Shown here: positions 22,484-29,676 of the stretch, piece by piece
Layout: every line of letters begins with the position of its first letter
How positions within the stretch are numbered: position 1 is the first letter of the stretch
Made by a program: the position numbers and the translations under genes
Notes under the pieces: generated by a model
What the model saw: the letters and a program-made list of their open reading frames with translations, nothing else
Databases searched by the model: none
What the model was told of the DNA's origin: nothing
Source: SLSG01 sp041690235
GTDB lineage: Bacteria; Bacteroidota; Bacteroidia; Bacteroidales; UBA7960
Direction of reading: 5' to 3'
DNA length: 29,676 nt
NCBI GenBank assembly: GCA_041690235.1
Contig: JAWLHS010000009.1
Location: forward strand, 1-29,676

Positions 22484-23320
22484 CTAGTCCATCTCCGCCA
22501 ATTTGGCGCTCAGAAGGTATACGGTAACCAGGTTGTTGAAGGCGTGCTGGATTTCCCGCAGGAGGGGATGACCCGCGTCGAATTTTTGATGATCGATGCG
22601 GTTCACGGGCAACACCCTTCTTGAAGTACCGCTCAGAAAGGCGGCTTCCATGCCGGGCAGGGCATCGGAGGGAATTTTCTCCTCCCGGAAGGGAATGCCC
22701 CTGGTCTGGCAGCATTCGATCACATGCTTGCGTGTAATGCCCGGCAATACATCACAAACAGGGGGGGTCAGCACCACCCCGTCCCTGATAAAAAAAACAT
22801 TGGACCGGCTGCCCTCCGTGATGCATGAATGTTGGTCAACGAGCAGTACCTCGTGCACCCCCTCGGCCTCCCTGATCCTGTTCACCTCATTGCGCAGCCC
22901 GGGATTGATCTGCTTGGCATTGGGAAGTTCCCGCGCACCCCTGAAAAGCGCGACCGGGATTCCGTTTTTGTATTGTTCAGGGCCCGGATACTGGTGCGGT
23001 GTGATGTATACAAACAACTGGCGGCCGGTTTCGCCGTGCTGACAAACGACCTTTACATTCCCGTTCCTCAGGCGGTTGGCTTCAATCAGCCGGATGATGG
23101 ACCTGCGGATCAGGGGAAGGGAACAGGGCACGACCGTTTTGGTAATACGGGTGGATTCTTCCAGACGGCCCAGGTGGTCTTCCAGGAACAGGGGGATCCC
23201 GTCCATAACGCGGATCACCTCATACACACTGCCGGGGCCCTCCTGGTAATGCAGGGAAAACCCATCGCAATTTTCAAGCCTGCCGTCCAAACAATATACC
23301 GTGCCAATGCACTCCCCCAT
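22484..23320 (-). CDS. Class IV aminotransferase (PabC / D-amino acid or branched-chain aminotransferase-like)
   Basis: From ATG 23320 the protein has 278 residues; a further in-frame ATG at 23377 would add 19. The class IV order is visible: GSVYEVIRVMDGIPLFLEDHLGRL near the N-terminus, K in LPNAKQINPGLRNEVNRIREAEG as the PLP lysine region, ITEGSRSNVFFIRDG, and LPGITRKHVIECC. Such enzymes include 4-amino-4-deoxychorismate lyase (folate), D-alanine and branched-chain aminotransferases; the subtype is not decided here. Divergent from the amidohydrolase operon, with 132 bases between starts. Confidence 0.85.
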   Translation of the reverse strand: MGECIGTVYCLDGRLENCDGFSLHYQEGPGSVYEVIRVMDGIPLFLEDHLGRLEESTRITKTVVPCSLPLIRRSIIRLIEANRLRNGNVKVVCQHGETGRQLFVYITPHQYPGPEQYKNGIPVALFRGARELPNAKQINPGLRNEVNRIREAEGVHEVLLVDQHSCITEGSRSNVFFIRDGVVLTPPVCDVLPGITRKHVIECCQTRGIPFREEKIPSDALPGMEAAFLSGTSRRVLPVNRIDHQKFDAGHPLLREIQHAFNNLVTVYLLSAKLAEMD

Positions 23321-23337
23321 CCGACGAGAAATTTGTT

Positions 23338-23345
23338 CAAAGGTA
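23338..23345 (-). promoter_or_regulatory. Candidate -7 promoter box for the class IV aminotransferase gene
   Basis: TACCTTTG on the minus strand is an exact TAnnTTTG match only 17 bases before ATG 23320. It lies inside the 19-codon extension up to 23377, which argues for the shorter start. Confidence 0.35.
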
Positions 23346-23452
23346 CAAGAAAAAGGAAGAAAATGCTGGTTTTGCATGAAGGTGGCCGGGGATTCAAAAT
23401 ATTTTCTAATTTAGCGGCGGCAGATTGTTTTATTCCTTATTTCTTTCCACCC

Positions 23453-26392
23453 ATGAAGCGTTTTTTGATTTTTTCTTTTTGTCTGATGTTTTTGCATATG
23501 GGACTCAGCGCCCAGAGCACAAGGGTTTTCGGGTTGCGCGACAACACCCCACAGGTGTTTGCTTTCACGAACGCCACCCTGGTGACCGAACCGGGACGCA
23601 CCCTTGAAGGCGCCACCCTGGTGGTCCGCGACGGGGCCATCGAAGCGGCAGGCACCCGCGTAGCCATTCCGCCCGATGCATATATAATTGACCTGGAAGG
23701 AAAATATATCTATCCGGGCTTTATCGACATGTACTCCGGATACGGGATTCCGCCGGCCGGGGAAGACGAGGCCGTTACAGGGGCGCACTGGAACCCGCAG
23801 GTAAGGAGTTTTGTAAGCTCCGCCACGGTGTTCAACCCGGTGGAAGCCGAAGCCTCGGAGTGGCGTGCGCAGGGTTTTGTGATGGCCCATGTCGTTCCCG
23901 GGCAGGGGGTTTTCGCCGGACAGGGAGCCATTGTCTTGCTGGGGGAGGGAAACACAGGAGCTCATCTTTTAAAACCAGCGGTGTCCCAGGTAATGAAAAC
24001 CAGTCCGTCGGACCGCAGGCAAAGGGGCTATCCCACTTCGGCCATGGGGGCCTTCTCGCTGATACGACAAACCCTGTACGACGCGCAGTGGTATGCAGAC
24101 GCCCACCGGAAACACCTGGCCAATCCCCTCACAAGCCTGCGCCCGGAAAACAATCCCGCACTGGAAGCCCTCGGCGCCAGTATGCAGTCGGGGACGACGT
24201 TTGTCTTCGAATGCCCCGATGAGCAATGGCTGATACGGGCTGCCGACCTGGCCGCGGAGTTCCCCGTGAAACTCCTGGCCGTGGGAAGTGGATATGAATA
24301 CCGGCGCGCCGATGCCGTGGCCGCCACCAAACTGCCTGTCATCCTTCCGCTCGCTTTTCCAAAAGCGCCTGAAGTGGGTAGCCCGGAGCAGGCCATGCAG
24401 GCTAGCCTTGAAGAACTCAGGCATTGGTACCTGGCCCCCGAAAACCCGGCCATCATGGCCGAAAAGGGCGTGCCTTTCTGTTTCACCGCCAGGGGGAATA
24501 AAAGCGATTTCATCAAAAACCTGCAAACGGCGGTAAAACGGGGCTTATCAGAAAAGGACGCCCTGGCCGCCCTGACAACCACACCGGCACAGCTGCTTGG
24601 CATTCAGAACCGCTATGGAACACTTCACCAAGGGAAAGCCGCCAACTTCATCATTGCGGACAACAACATTTTCGCCCATGGGGGCGAAGTGGAAGAGGTC
24701 TGGATCGATGGCAGAAGCCATCCCGTCAAACCCGCCAAAAACGAACCCGCCGGCAATTGGGATCTGGAGGCGGAAGGATTGCCCGGCGAATGGATGCTTG
24801 GCATGGAGGGCAGCGCCCCGCGCTACCGTGGCACCATCAGCCGGGGCGACAAGAAGCTTCGTCTGACAAGCGTGAAAGCCGACAGGCAAAGGGTTTCCTT
24901 TGCCTTTGCTGGGGATTCCGTGGGAATGCCCGGGATCTACAGGATGTCGGCCAACATCGGACAGGATGGGCTGCTGGGACTGGGAGAAGCGCCCGACGGC
25001 AGCGTATTCACCTGGAAGGCAAGGCGGGAAGAGCCCCGGCAAGAGGGAAGCCCGGAGGAAAACAAAAAAGATCCTGTCGTGCTGGACCTTCCAGCGCGTT
25101 TTCCGTCGCTTGACTACGGACTGACCAGTATTCCCGAACAACCTGAGCACATCCTGGTAAAAAACGCCACCATATGGACCCAGGGGCCGGCCGGGAAGAT
25201 CGAAGGGGGGGACATGCTTATTTCCCGTGGAAAGATCGTGGCCGTCGGACAGGCCCTGCAGGCCCCGCGTGGTGCCACCGTCATCGATGCCACAGGTTTG
25301 CATGTAACACCCGGTCTGATCGATCCCCACTTGCATACCAGTATCATCGGACAGGTGAATGAAACCGGCGATGCCATTACATCCGAGACCCGCATTGCAG
25401 ATGTGATCGACGCCAACAACGTTTGGATTTACCGCTTGCTGGCCGGCGGACTGACCACGGCGAAGCTTTTCCATGGCTCGGCCAACCCGGTCGGCGGACA
25501 GGATGCGGTGATCAAGATGCGCTGGGGGAGCCTGCCCGACGAGCTGTTGATGCAGGAGGCCAAACCGGGCCTGAAATTCGCATTGGGAGAGAACGTGAAA
25601 CGCAGTCCGGGCCGCTATCCCAACACCCGCATGGGCACCGAGCAAATCATCAGGGACGCCTTTGAAGCCGCCCTGGAATATGAAAGACAGTGGGAACGCC
25701 AGGGACAAGGGGGAAGCGGACTGCCTGTACGCCGCGACCTGCAGCTGGAGCCCATCCTCGAAGTCATTAAGGGCGAGCGCCTGGCCCACGTTCATGCCTA
25801 CCGCCAGGACGAAATGCTGATGACCATGCGACTGGCCGAAGAATACGGCTTCACCATCGCCTCCTTTGAACATACCCTGGAGGGTTATAAGATTGCCGAT
25901 GAGCTGAGGGACCACGGAGCTGCGGCAGTGGTATGGACGGACTGGTCCTCTTTCAAAGTGGAAGCCTACGATGGCATCCTGCAAAATGCCAGGCTGCTGG
26001 TCGATGCCGGGGTGCTTACCAGCCTGCATTCAGACAATACACAGCTTTCGACACGCATGAACTGGGAAGCGGCCAAGACCATGAAAACCGGTGTGGCCGA
26101 AGAGGAGGCACTCAACCTGATCACCATGAACCCGGCCAGGATCCTTCGCGTGGACCATGTAATCGGATCCCTGGAGGCCGGCAAAGATGCCGACTTCGTG
26201 ATATGGAGCGGACACCCCATGTCTACATTCAGCACGGCACGGCAGACCTGGATTGAAGGACGGAAATATTTCGACCGCGCCCTGGATGAAGTCCTCCGGG
26301 TAGACATCCGCCGCGAGCGGGCCATGATCATCCAGGCCATCCTGCAACAGGAGTCCGCCACCCCGACCGACACCGCCCGCGAGCGACAGTAA
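23453..26392 (+). CDS. Secreted two-domain amidohydrolase with a degenerate N-terminal domain
   Basis: From ATG 23453 the protein has 979 residues; the frame is open far upstream, but that part runs antisense through the aminotransferase gene and the signal peptide would be internal. A signal peptide (residues 1-24, ending near LSAQ) is followed by two amidohydrolase-fold regions. In the first (about 30-450) the usual GxxDxHxH reads PGFIDMYSGYG at 88-98, so both histidines are missing. The second (about 565-979) is complete: H626 and H628 in DPHLHTS, H779 and H781 in AHVHA, H807 in SFEHT, and D861 in HSDN. It is the first gene of a pair with another amidohydrolase-like gene, 45 bases on. Substrate unknown; imidazolonepropionase-like and peptidase-like members exist in this superfamily. 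Confidence 0.88.
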   Translation: MKRFLIFSFCLMFLHMGLSAQSTRVFGLRDNTPQVFAFTNATLVTEPGRTLEGATLVVRDGAIEAAGTRVAIPPDAYIIDLEGKYIYPGFIDMYSGYGIPPAGEDEAVTGAHWNPQVRSFVSSATVFNPVEAEASEWRAQGFVMAHVVPGQGVFAGQGAIVLLGEGNTGAHLLKPAVSQVMKTSPSDRRQRGYPTSAMGAFSLIRQTLYDAQWYADAHRKHLANPLTSLRPENNPALEALGASMQSGTTFVFECPDEQWLIRAADLAAEFPVKLLAVGSGYEYRRADAVAATKLPVILPLAFPKAPEVGSPEQAMQASLEELRHWYLAPENPAIMAEKGVPFCFTARGNKSDFIKNLQTAVKRGLSEKDALAALTTTPAQLLGIQNRYGTLHQGKAANFIIADNNIFAHGGEVEEVWIDGRSHPVKPAKNEPAGNWDLEAEGLPGEWMLGMEGSAPRYRGTISRGDKKLRLTSVKADRQRVSFAFAGDSVGMPGIYRMSANIGQDGLLGLGEAPDGSVFTWKARREEPRQEGSPEENKKDPVVLDLPARFPSLDYGLTSIPEQPEHILVKNATIWTQGPAGKIEGGDMLISRGKIVAVGQALQAPRGATVIDATGLHVTPGLIDPHLHTSIIGQVNETGDAITSETRIADVIDANNVWIYRLLAGGLTTAKLFHGSANPVGGQDAVIKMRWGSLPDELLMQEAKPGLKFALGENVKRSPGRYPNTRMGTEQIIRDAFEAALEYERQWERQGQGGSGLPVRRDLQLEPILEVIKGERLAHVHAYRQDEMLMTMRLAEEYGFTIASFEHTLEGYKIADELRDHGAAAVVWTDWSSFKVEAYDGILQNARLLVDAGVLTSLHSDNTQLSTRMNWEAAKTMKTGVAEEEALNLITMNPARILRVDHVIGSLEAGKDADFVIWSGHPMSTFSTARQTWIEGRKYFDRALDEVLRVDIRRERAMIIQAILQQESATPTDTARERQ

Positions 26393-26437
26393 AAATCAAT
26401 AGTAAAACAGCCCTTTCAATCACTCCATAATCGCCCA

Positions 26438-27745
26438 ATGATCATGAACCGCTCCTTCATTCAACCCATACAAACCGCTTTCTTTTTTGCCGTGTTTTTT
26501 GCACTGGCCACCATTGGCAGCCCGGCCCCGGCACAGGTCGCCGCCCCTGCACAAAAAGGTCCCGTTGCGCTGGTGGGCGGAAACATCCACCTTCCCGGGG
26601 GGGACGTCGTCACCAACGGGATCCTGCTGTTTGACAACGGTAAAATCACCGCCATCGGCAGCGACCTCTCCATACCACCGGATGCCGAACGCATCGATGC
26701 AACGGGGAAAGAGGTGTATCCCGGATTGATTCTGGGCCGCACCACCATCGGGCTGACGGAAATCGGAAGGCTGGCGGAAACCACCGATATATCGGAAACC
26801 GGAAACATCAATCCGAATGTCAGGGCCCAGGTCGCTTTCCATTCTCCCAGCGACCATATCGGGGTGGCCGCCGTGCACGGCATCTCCACCGCGGTGATTT
26901 CCCCTGCAGGGGGCATCATCTCGGGGCAACCGGCCGCCATGATGACCGATGGCTGGACCTGGGAACAGATGACTCTGAGGGCACCCCTGGGCATGGCCAT
27001 CAACTGGCCATCCATGGGAAATGCCCAGGAACGGGACAAGGCAATGAAAGAATTGCAGCAAGCCTTCGATAAGGCCCGTCGTTACAAGCAGGCGCGTGAA
27101 GCCGCAGCAGGCGACCCTGCTTCACCCCACCCTGTTGACGTGAAGTGGGAAGCCATGCTGCCGCTGCTCGATGGCAGCCTCCCGGTCTTTATCAACGCCG
27201 ACGAGGTGGCGCAGATACAGGCGGCCATGGCCTGGACCGAAAAAGAGAAACTGCGCATGGTGCTTGTCGGTGGCCGGGATGCAGGCTATATGGCCGGCCA
27301 GCTGGCCGAAAAACAGATCCCGGTGATGATCACGCCCGTTATCAATGGCCCGGCCCGCGCCTGGGAAAGCTATGACCAGAGCTATGCCCTGCCCTTCCAG
27401 CTGCATGAGGCCGGGGTGCCATTCTGTATTGCCGGGGAAGCCTCCGCCGCCGGGGCCTATCGCTTAGCCTTCCATGCAGGAGTGGCCGTGGCATTCGGAC
27501 TTCCGGCTGAAGAAGCCCTGAAATCAATAACCATTTATCCGGCCGAAATTCTTGGCATTGATGATTTGGTGGGAAGCCTGGAACCGGGCAAGGACGCCAC
27601 CATCATGGTCACCGACGGAGACCCCCTGGAGCTGTGGACACGCACCGAGATGGTGTTCATTCAGGGAAGGCGGATCAGCGAAAAAGACAAACACCTTCGC
27701 CTGTACGAACGATATATGGAGAAACACCGTCAGGCCAATCCCTGA
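26438..27745 (+). CDS. Secreted amidohydrolase-fold protein lacking metal ligands
   Basis: A 435-residue protein (a second ATG lies at 26444) with a signal peptide ending near PAPAQ (about 33). The amidohydrolase fold is clear from the N-terminal beta-sandwich (ALVGGNIHLPGGDVVTNG, GKITAIG, IDATGKEVYPGLI) and the C-terminal YPAEILGIDDLVGSLEPGKDATIMV. At the metal site the expected DxHxH after PGLI is LGRTT (R101, T103), and the later HxH position reads PVFINADEVAQI with N253, so metal binding appears lost. It may be a pseudoenzyme partner of the preceding protein, whose second domain is intact; this is inference from adjacency. No lipoprotein cysteine or sorting tail is seen at either end. Confidence 0.85.
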   Translation: MIMNRSFIQPIQTAFFFAVFFALATIGSPAPAQVAAPAQKGPVALVGGNIHLPGGDVVTNGILLFDNGKITAIGSDLSIPPDAERIDATGKEVYPGLILGRTTIGLTEIGRLAETTDISETGNINPNVRAQVAFHSPSDHIGVAAVHGISTAVISPAGGIISGQPAAMMTDGWTWEQMTLRAPLGMAINWPSMGNAQERDKAMKELQQAFDKARRYKQAREAAAGDPASPHPVDVKWEAMLPLLDGSLPVFINADEVAQIQAAMAWTEKEKLRMVLVGGRDAGYMAGQLAEKQIPVMITPVINGPARAWESYDQSYALPFQLHEAGVPFCIAGEASAAGAYRLAFHAGVAVAFGLPAEEALKSITIYPAEILGIDDLVGSLEPGKDATIMVTDGDPLELWTRTEMVFIQGRRISEKDKHLRLYERYMEKHRQANP

Positions 27746-27756
27746 TGGCTGGCCGC

Positions 27757-27778
27757 ATTGTATAAATAGGTACATTTG
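27757..27778 (+). promoter_or_regulatory. Candidate promoter element of the exosortase gene
   Basis: The stretch holds TTG, then ten bases, then TACATTTG, an exact TAnnTTTG match ending 26 bases before ATG 27805. The string AATAGGTACATTTG (27765-27778) recurs with two changes upstream of the secreted gene at 29171. Confidence 0.45.
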
Positions 27779-27804
27779 CTATCTTACAGCATACCCCGCC
27801 CAAA

Positions 27805-28371
27805 ATGAAAAGAAAGGAACGCAAAAAGCAGGCCCTGACCAAAATGCAGGAAAAGCAAAGGCGCAAACTGCTGCTCCGGCAGCTCTCGCCACTGCTGTGG
27901 ACCTTCGTGGCATGGTTTGCCCTGACCACCATTTTGCACCTGCCGGTATTCAGCAATACGGTGCAGGACTTCCTTGTGGGTTTTACAACCCATGCCGCCT
28001 ATTGGTTCGGGAAGGTACTCTTCATTCCCGTGGAGATGACCCGTGTGCCCTACCTGGCCGTAAACGGATTCCACATGGAAGTGGTTCCGGAATGTACAGC
28101 GTATAATTTCTACATTTTCGGCACCATGCTGGTTCTTTTCGCCCGCTGGCCCCTCAGGCACAAACTGATCAACCTGGGAATCATTCTTTTTTCCGTTTTC
28201 CTGCTCAACAATTTACGGTTCATCAGCATGGGGTATGTGGGCAGTTTCCGGCCGGATTTGTTTCACCTGGTCCATGATTACGCCTGGAACATCCTGTTCG
28301 GCTTTATGGTTTTCGGCATTTGGGCCTGGCGGGAAACCGCTGCCCAGAAAACAATCGCTGCCAGGACCTGA
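27805..28371 (+). CDS. Exosortase/archaeosortase-family membrane protein
   Basis: A 188-residue protein with a very basic N-terminus (residues 1-25) and about five helices. The family's Cys-Arg-His triad is in order and spacing: C97 in PECTAYNFYIF (the family usually has C-S/T/N-G), R138 in LLNNLRFI, and H157 in FHLVHDYAWNILFG. Exosortases are inner-membrane transpeptidase-like enzymes that cut and process a C-terminal sorting tail of exported proteins. Next downstream are a small membrane protein and a secreted protein. The C-terminus is short and cytoplasmic. No EPS gene cluster is seen here, and the subfamily is not recognised. Confidence 0.83.
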   Translation: MKRKERKKQALTKMQEKQRRKLLLRQLSPLLWTFVAWFALTTILHLPVFSNTVQDFLVGFTTHAAYWFGKVLFIPVEMTRVPYLAVNGFHMEVVPECTAYNFYIFGTMLVLFARWPLRHKLINLGIILFSVFLLNNLRFISMGYVGSFRPDLFHLVHDYAWNILFGFMVFGIWAWRETAAQKTIAART

Positions 28372-28429
28372 ACGCGGTCCGGGTCTTTTCTAAGGCCCTG
28401 CCGCCGGCTTCTGAGCCCGGTCCCGGTTT

Positions 28430-28453
28430 ATTCAATGGGTTATTGAGTCAATA
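28430..28453. promoter_or_regulatory. Palindromic element upstream of the exosortase-companion gene
   Basis: TATTGAGTCAATA at 28441-28453 is a perfect palindrome of six bases either side of one G. A further half-site ATTCAAT lies at 28430-28436, so TTGA/TCAA-type half-sites occur three times in 24 bases. The element ends 26 bases before ATG 28480 and resembles a repressor or activator site more than a terminator. The remainder of the 108-base gap from 28372 holds no gene. Confidence 0.4.
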
Positions 28454-28479
28454 TGGTGTAAACGAAACTTCGGGCTCCG

Positions 28480-28983
28480 ATGGCAAAAAAAATAGGAATT
28501 CTTCTGGGGGCTTCCCTTGTGGTGGCGGTGTTGTGGTTCGCCGGACTGGAGGCTATTTATGCCAGGGTGTTGGTGGGGTTTGCCAATTTCGTTCTGGGCG
28601 TAGCAGGCAGTGAGACCACCATCAGCCTGACACAGGAAGGCGGAGAACGGGCCTTCCAGGTGCGCACCCTCATCGAAGGGCAATGGGGCGTTTACCCACA
28701 GCGGCTGCAAACATTGCTCCTGCCAACGGTGATGGTGTTTGCCTGGCAGCTGTTCACCGCCTTCTACCTGAAAAGGAAACGGGCGCTGAGCTCAAGCGGG
28801 ATCAACATCGGGCTGTTCTTTTTTTTCCACCTGGTGTTTTTGATGTTGCTGACCGATTACCATACCTCCCGGACAGCCCACTTCTTTTACACCATTTTCA
28901 TGGATAGCTTTTATATCATCGGGCTCCTCATCATCATTATCGACAACATCCGGAACCCCATCTTCCTTTCGTCCAAGCGGTGA
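28480..28983 (+). CDS. Small polytopic membrane protein, probable exosortase companion
   Basis: A 167-residue protein of unknown family. Predicted helices: about 4-26, then 77-97, 107-126 and 133-155, with a mostly polar segment (44-76) between the first and second that should be periplasmic. The C-terminus ends in a short basic tail (IFLSSKR). The position 108 bases after the exosortase gene and just before a secreted protein suggests a role with the exosortase; dedicated membrane partners are known for some exosortase types. No catalytic motif is visible, so the role is inference from context only. Confidence 0.7.
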   Translation: MAKKIGILLGASLVVAVLWFAGLEAIYARVLVGFANFVLGVAGSETTISLTQEGGERAFQVRTLIEGQWGVYPQRLQTLLLPTVMVFAWQLFTAFYLKRKRALSSSGINIGLFFFFHLVFLMLLTDYHTSRTAHFFYTIFMDSFYIIGLLIIIIDNIRNPIFLSSKR

Positions 28984-29109
28984 ACACATTCCCGCCTGAT
29001 TTCCCTTTTACGAATGCAAGCAGAGGCCAGGCCACATTTTCCGGGGTTTGCGGCCTTTTGCACCTTGCAGGCCCTGGCGGTTCATTTCCCATGGAAAACT
29101 TTTTGAAAT

Positions 29110-29125
29110 AACCCGGCGGGTTTTT
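29110..29125 (+). terminator. Weak intrinsic-terminator-like hairpin
   Basis: AACCC and GGGTT form a five-pair stem around the loop GGC, followed by TTT. It lies 126 bases after the companion gene stop and ahead of the next gene's candidate promoter. The stem is short, so this is tentative. Confidence 0.3.
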
Positions 29126-29145
29126 GTAGATAATAAGTACATTTA
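29123..29145 (+). promoter_or_regulatory. Candidate promoter element of the 3'-terminal secreted gene
   Basis: TTG (29124-29126), then eleven bases, then TACATTTA (29138-29145), seven of eight bases of TAnnTTTG, ending 25 bases before ATG 29171. It nearly duplicates the element before the exosortase gene: AATAAGTACATTTA here against AATAGGTACATTTG there, at almost the same distance from the start codon. The 187-base gap from 28984 contains no gene that I can see. Confidence 0.42.
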
Positions 29146-29170
29146 ACCCATAAATTCAAAAACCATCACT

Positions 29171-29676
29171 ATGAAGAGATTTGTACCTGGTTTATTGGTG
29201 ATTTTCACCATGACAGCCATTGTGATCCAACTTCCCGCATCCCGCCTGATGGCACAGGAACCCGATCTGGGTTTTATCGGCTGCCCCGAATCCACCGTGT
29301 ATTGTTTCCCCCAGGACCCTGGCATGATTGTTTTGGAAAACACGACGATTTACCCGGTTGATGACGCCATGCAGGGAGGATTTCTTGCAAAAGGCCTTCC
29401 CGGGGAGCCATTGCCCTATCCGGGCCAGTTTGCGGCAAAATTTGAGGCCACGGGACCCTTCAATTCGTTTCAGTTTCACGGGGTCGTTTTTTCTGGTCTG
29501 TTTTTAAAAAATTCCGGGGGACTGCCGCCCATGGATTTTGTGGTAAGCATTTATGATGGCGACCCCAACCTGCCTGGCACCACCTCCACCATCCTGCAGG
29601 TGAACGGGGTGATTCCCACCGTACACCAGATCCTCTACATGGACCAGGAACCGCCCGCAAAAGCCGAAGAACAGGC
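29171..29676 (+). CDS. Secreted protein, N-terminal part only (runs off the window)
   Basis: The frame starting at ATG 29171 is open without a stop to the last base, giving 168 residues of a longer protein. A signal peptide is clear: basic MKRFVPG, a hydrophobic core (LLVIFTMTAIVIQL) and a probable cleavage after residue 28 (LMAQ). The mature part starts EPDLGFIGCPESTVYCF and contains FVVSIYDGDPNLPGTT, a phrase style frequent in secreted beta-rich surface proteins of Bacteroidota. The two cysteines C38 and C45 may form a disulfide. Being right after an exosortase and its companion, it is a candidate cargo, but the C-terminal sorting tail that would show this is beyond the window. Confidence 0.75.
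   Translation, partial: MKRFVPGLLVIFTMTAIVIQLPASRLMAQEPDLGFIGCPESTVYCFPQDPGMIVLENTTIYPVDDAMQGGFLAKGLPGEPLPYPGQFAAKFEATGPFNSFQFHGVVFSGLFLKNSGGLPPMDFVVSIYDGDPNLPGTTSTILQVNGVIPTVHQILYMDQEPPAKAEEQ

Noticed and set aside
22829..23452. 208-codon upstream extension of the amidohydrolase frame
   Set aside because: It runs antisense through the aminotransferase and would bury the signal peptide inside the protein.
24548..26029. 493-codon open frame on the minus strand
   Set aside because: It lies wholly antisense to the secreted amidohydrolase with clear motifs and signal peptide; its translation shows no domain and is explained by codon bias.
28372..28440. GC-rich stem between the exosortase and companion genes
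   Set aside because: Several CCGG/CCCGG pieces could pair, but no consistent stem with a U-tract emerges.
1..29676. CRISPR array, tRNA, rRNA, insertion sequence or attachment site
   Set aside because: Intergenic spaces are short, and none contains spaced direct repeats, cloverleaf-like sequence or transposase motifs.

Overview
The window looks like a chromosomal segment of a Gram-negative Bacteroidota bacterium, probably Bacteroidales-like. The pointers are a Bacteroidota-type short AMP nucleosidase, the KdsC-like phosphatase / UbiA prenyltransferase / Maf gene trio, a ComEC whose C-terminus shows no beta-lactamase metal motif, the surE / small membrane protein / lpxB order, few Shine-Dalgarno sequences, and repeated matches to the Bacteroidota -7 promoter box TAnnTTTG upstream of genes. 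LpxB and the KdsC-like protein imply an LPS-bearing outer membrane. The DNA is moderately GC-rich, genes are tightly packed, and I see no rRNA, tRNA, insertion sequence, prophage or CRISPR array.

Layout. 1-201 is the 3' end of a MobA-like gene. 228-5015 is a minus-strand block transcribed rsmG, recA, a secreted S9 peptidase, then a membrane-anchored D,D-carboxypeptidase. 5091-7001 (plus) holds a secreted GH73/LysM glucosaminidase and a lysine exporter LysO split into two overlapping genes. 6970-11412 (minus) is surE, a 91-residue membrane protein, lpxB and comEC. 11578-12255 (plus) is a YugP-like zinc peptidase. 12290-17445 (minus) contains an orphan HsdR-N nuclease-fold protein, a CcmF-type cytochrome c assembly protein, the KdsC-like phosphatase, a UbiA prenyltransferase and Maf. 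17605-20339 (plus) is AMP nucleosidase, holA, an EVE-domain protein and a CvpA-like membrane protein. 20336-23320 (minus) is a class IV aminotransferase, an unrecognised 203-residue protein with faint gasdermin-like features, and an animal-like aromatic amino acid decarboxylase. 23453-27745 (plus) is a pair of secreted amidohydrolase-fold proteins in which only one of three domains keeps its metal ligands. 27805-29676 (plus) is an exosortase-family protein, a small four-helix membrane companion, and the start of a secreted protein that runs off the window.

Most of the window is housekeeping: DNA repair and replication, cell wall, LPS, cytochrome c maturation and nucleotide metabolism. The parts that deserve a second look are the right end (exosortase, companion and possible cargo, with two of the three genes preceded by nearly the same upstream element at nearly the same distance), the possible gasdermin-fold protein at 21758-22369, and the degenerate amidohydrolase pair. 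All product calls come from reading motifs by eye; no database search was run.
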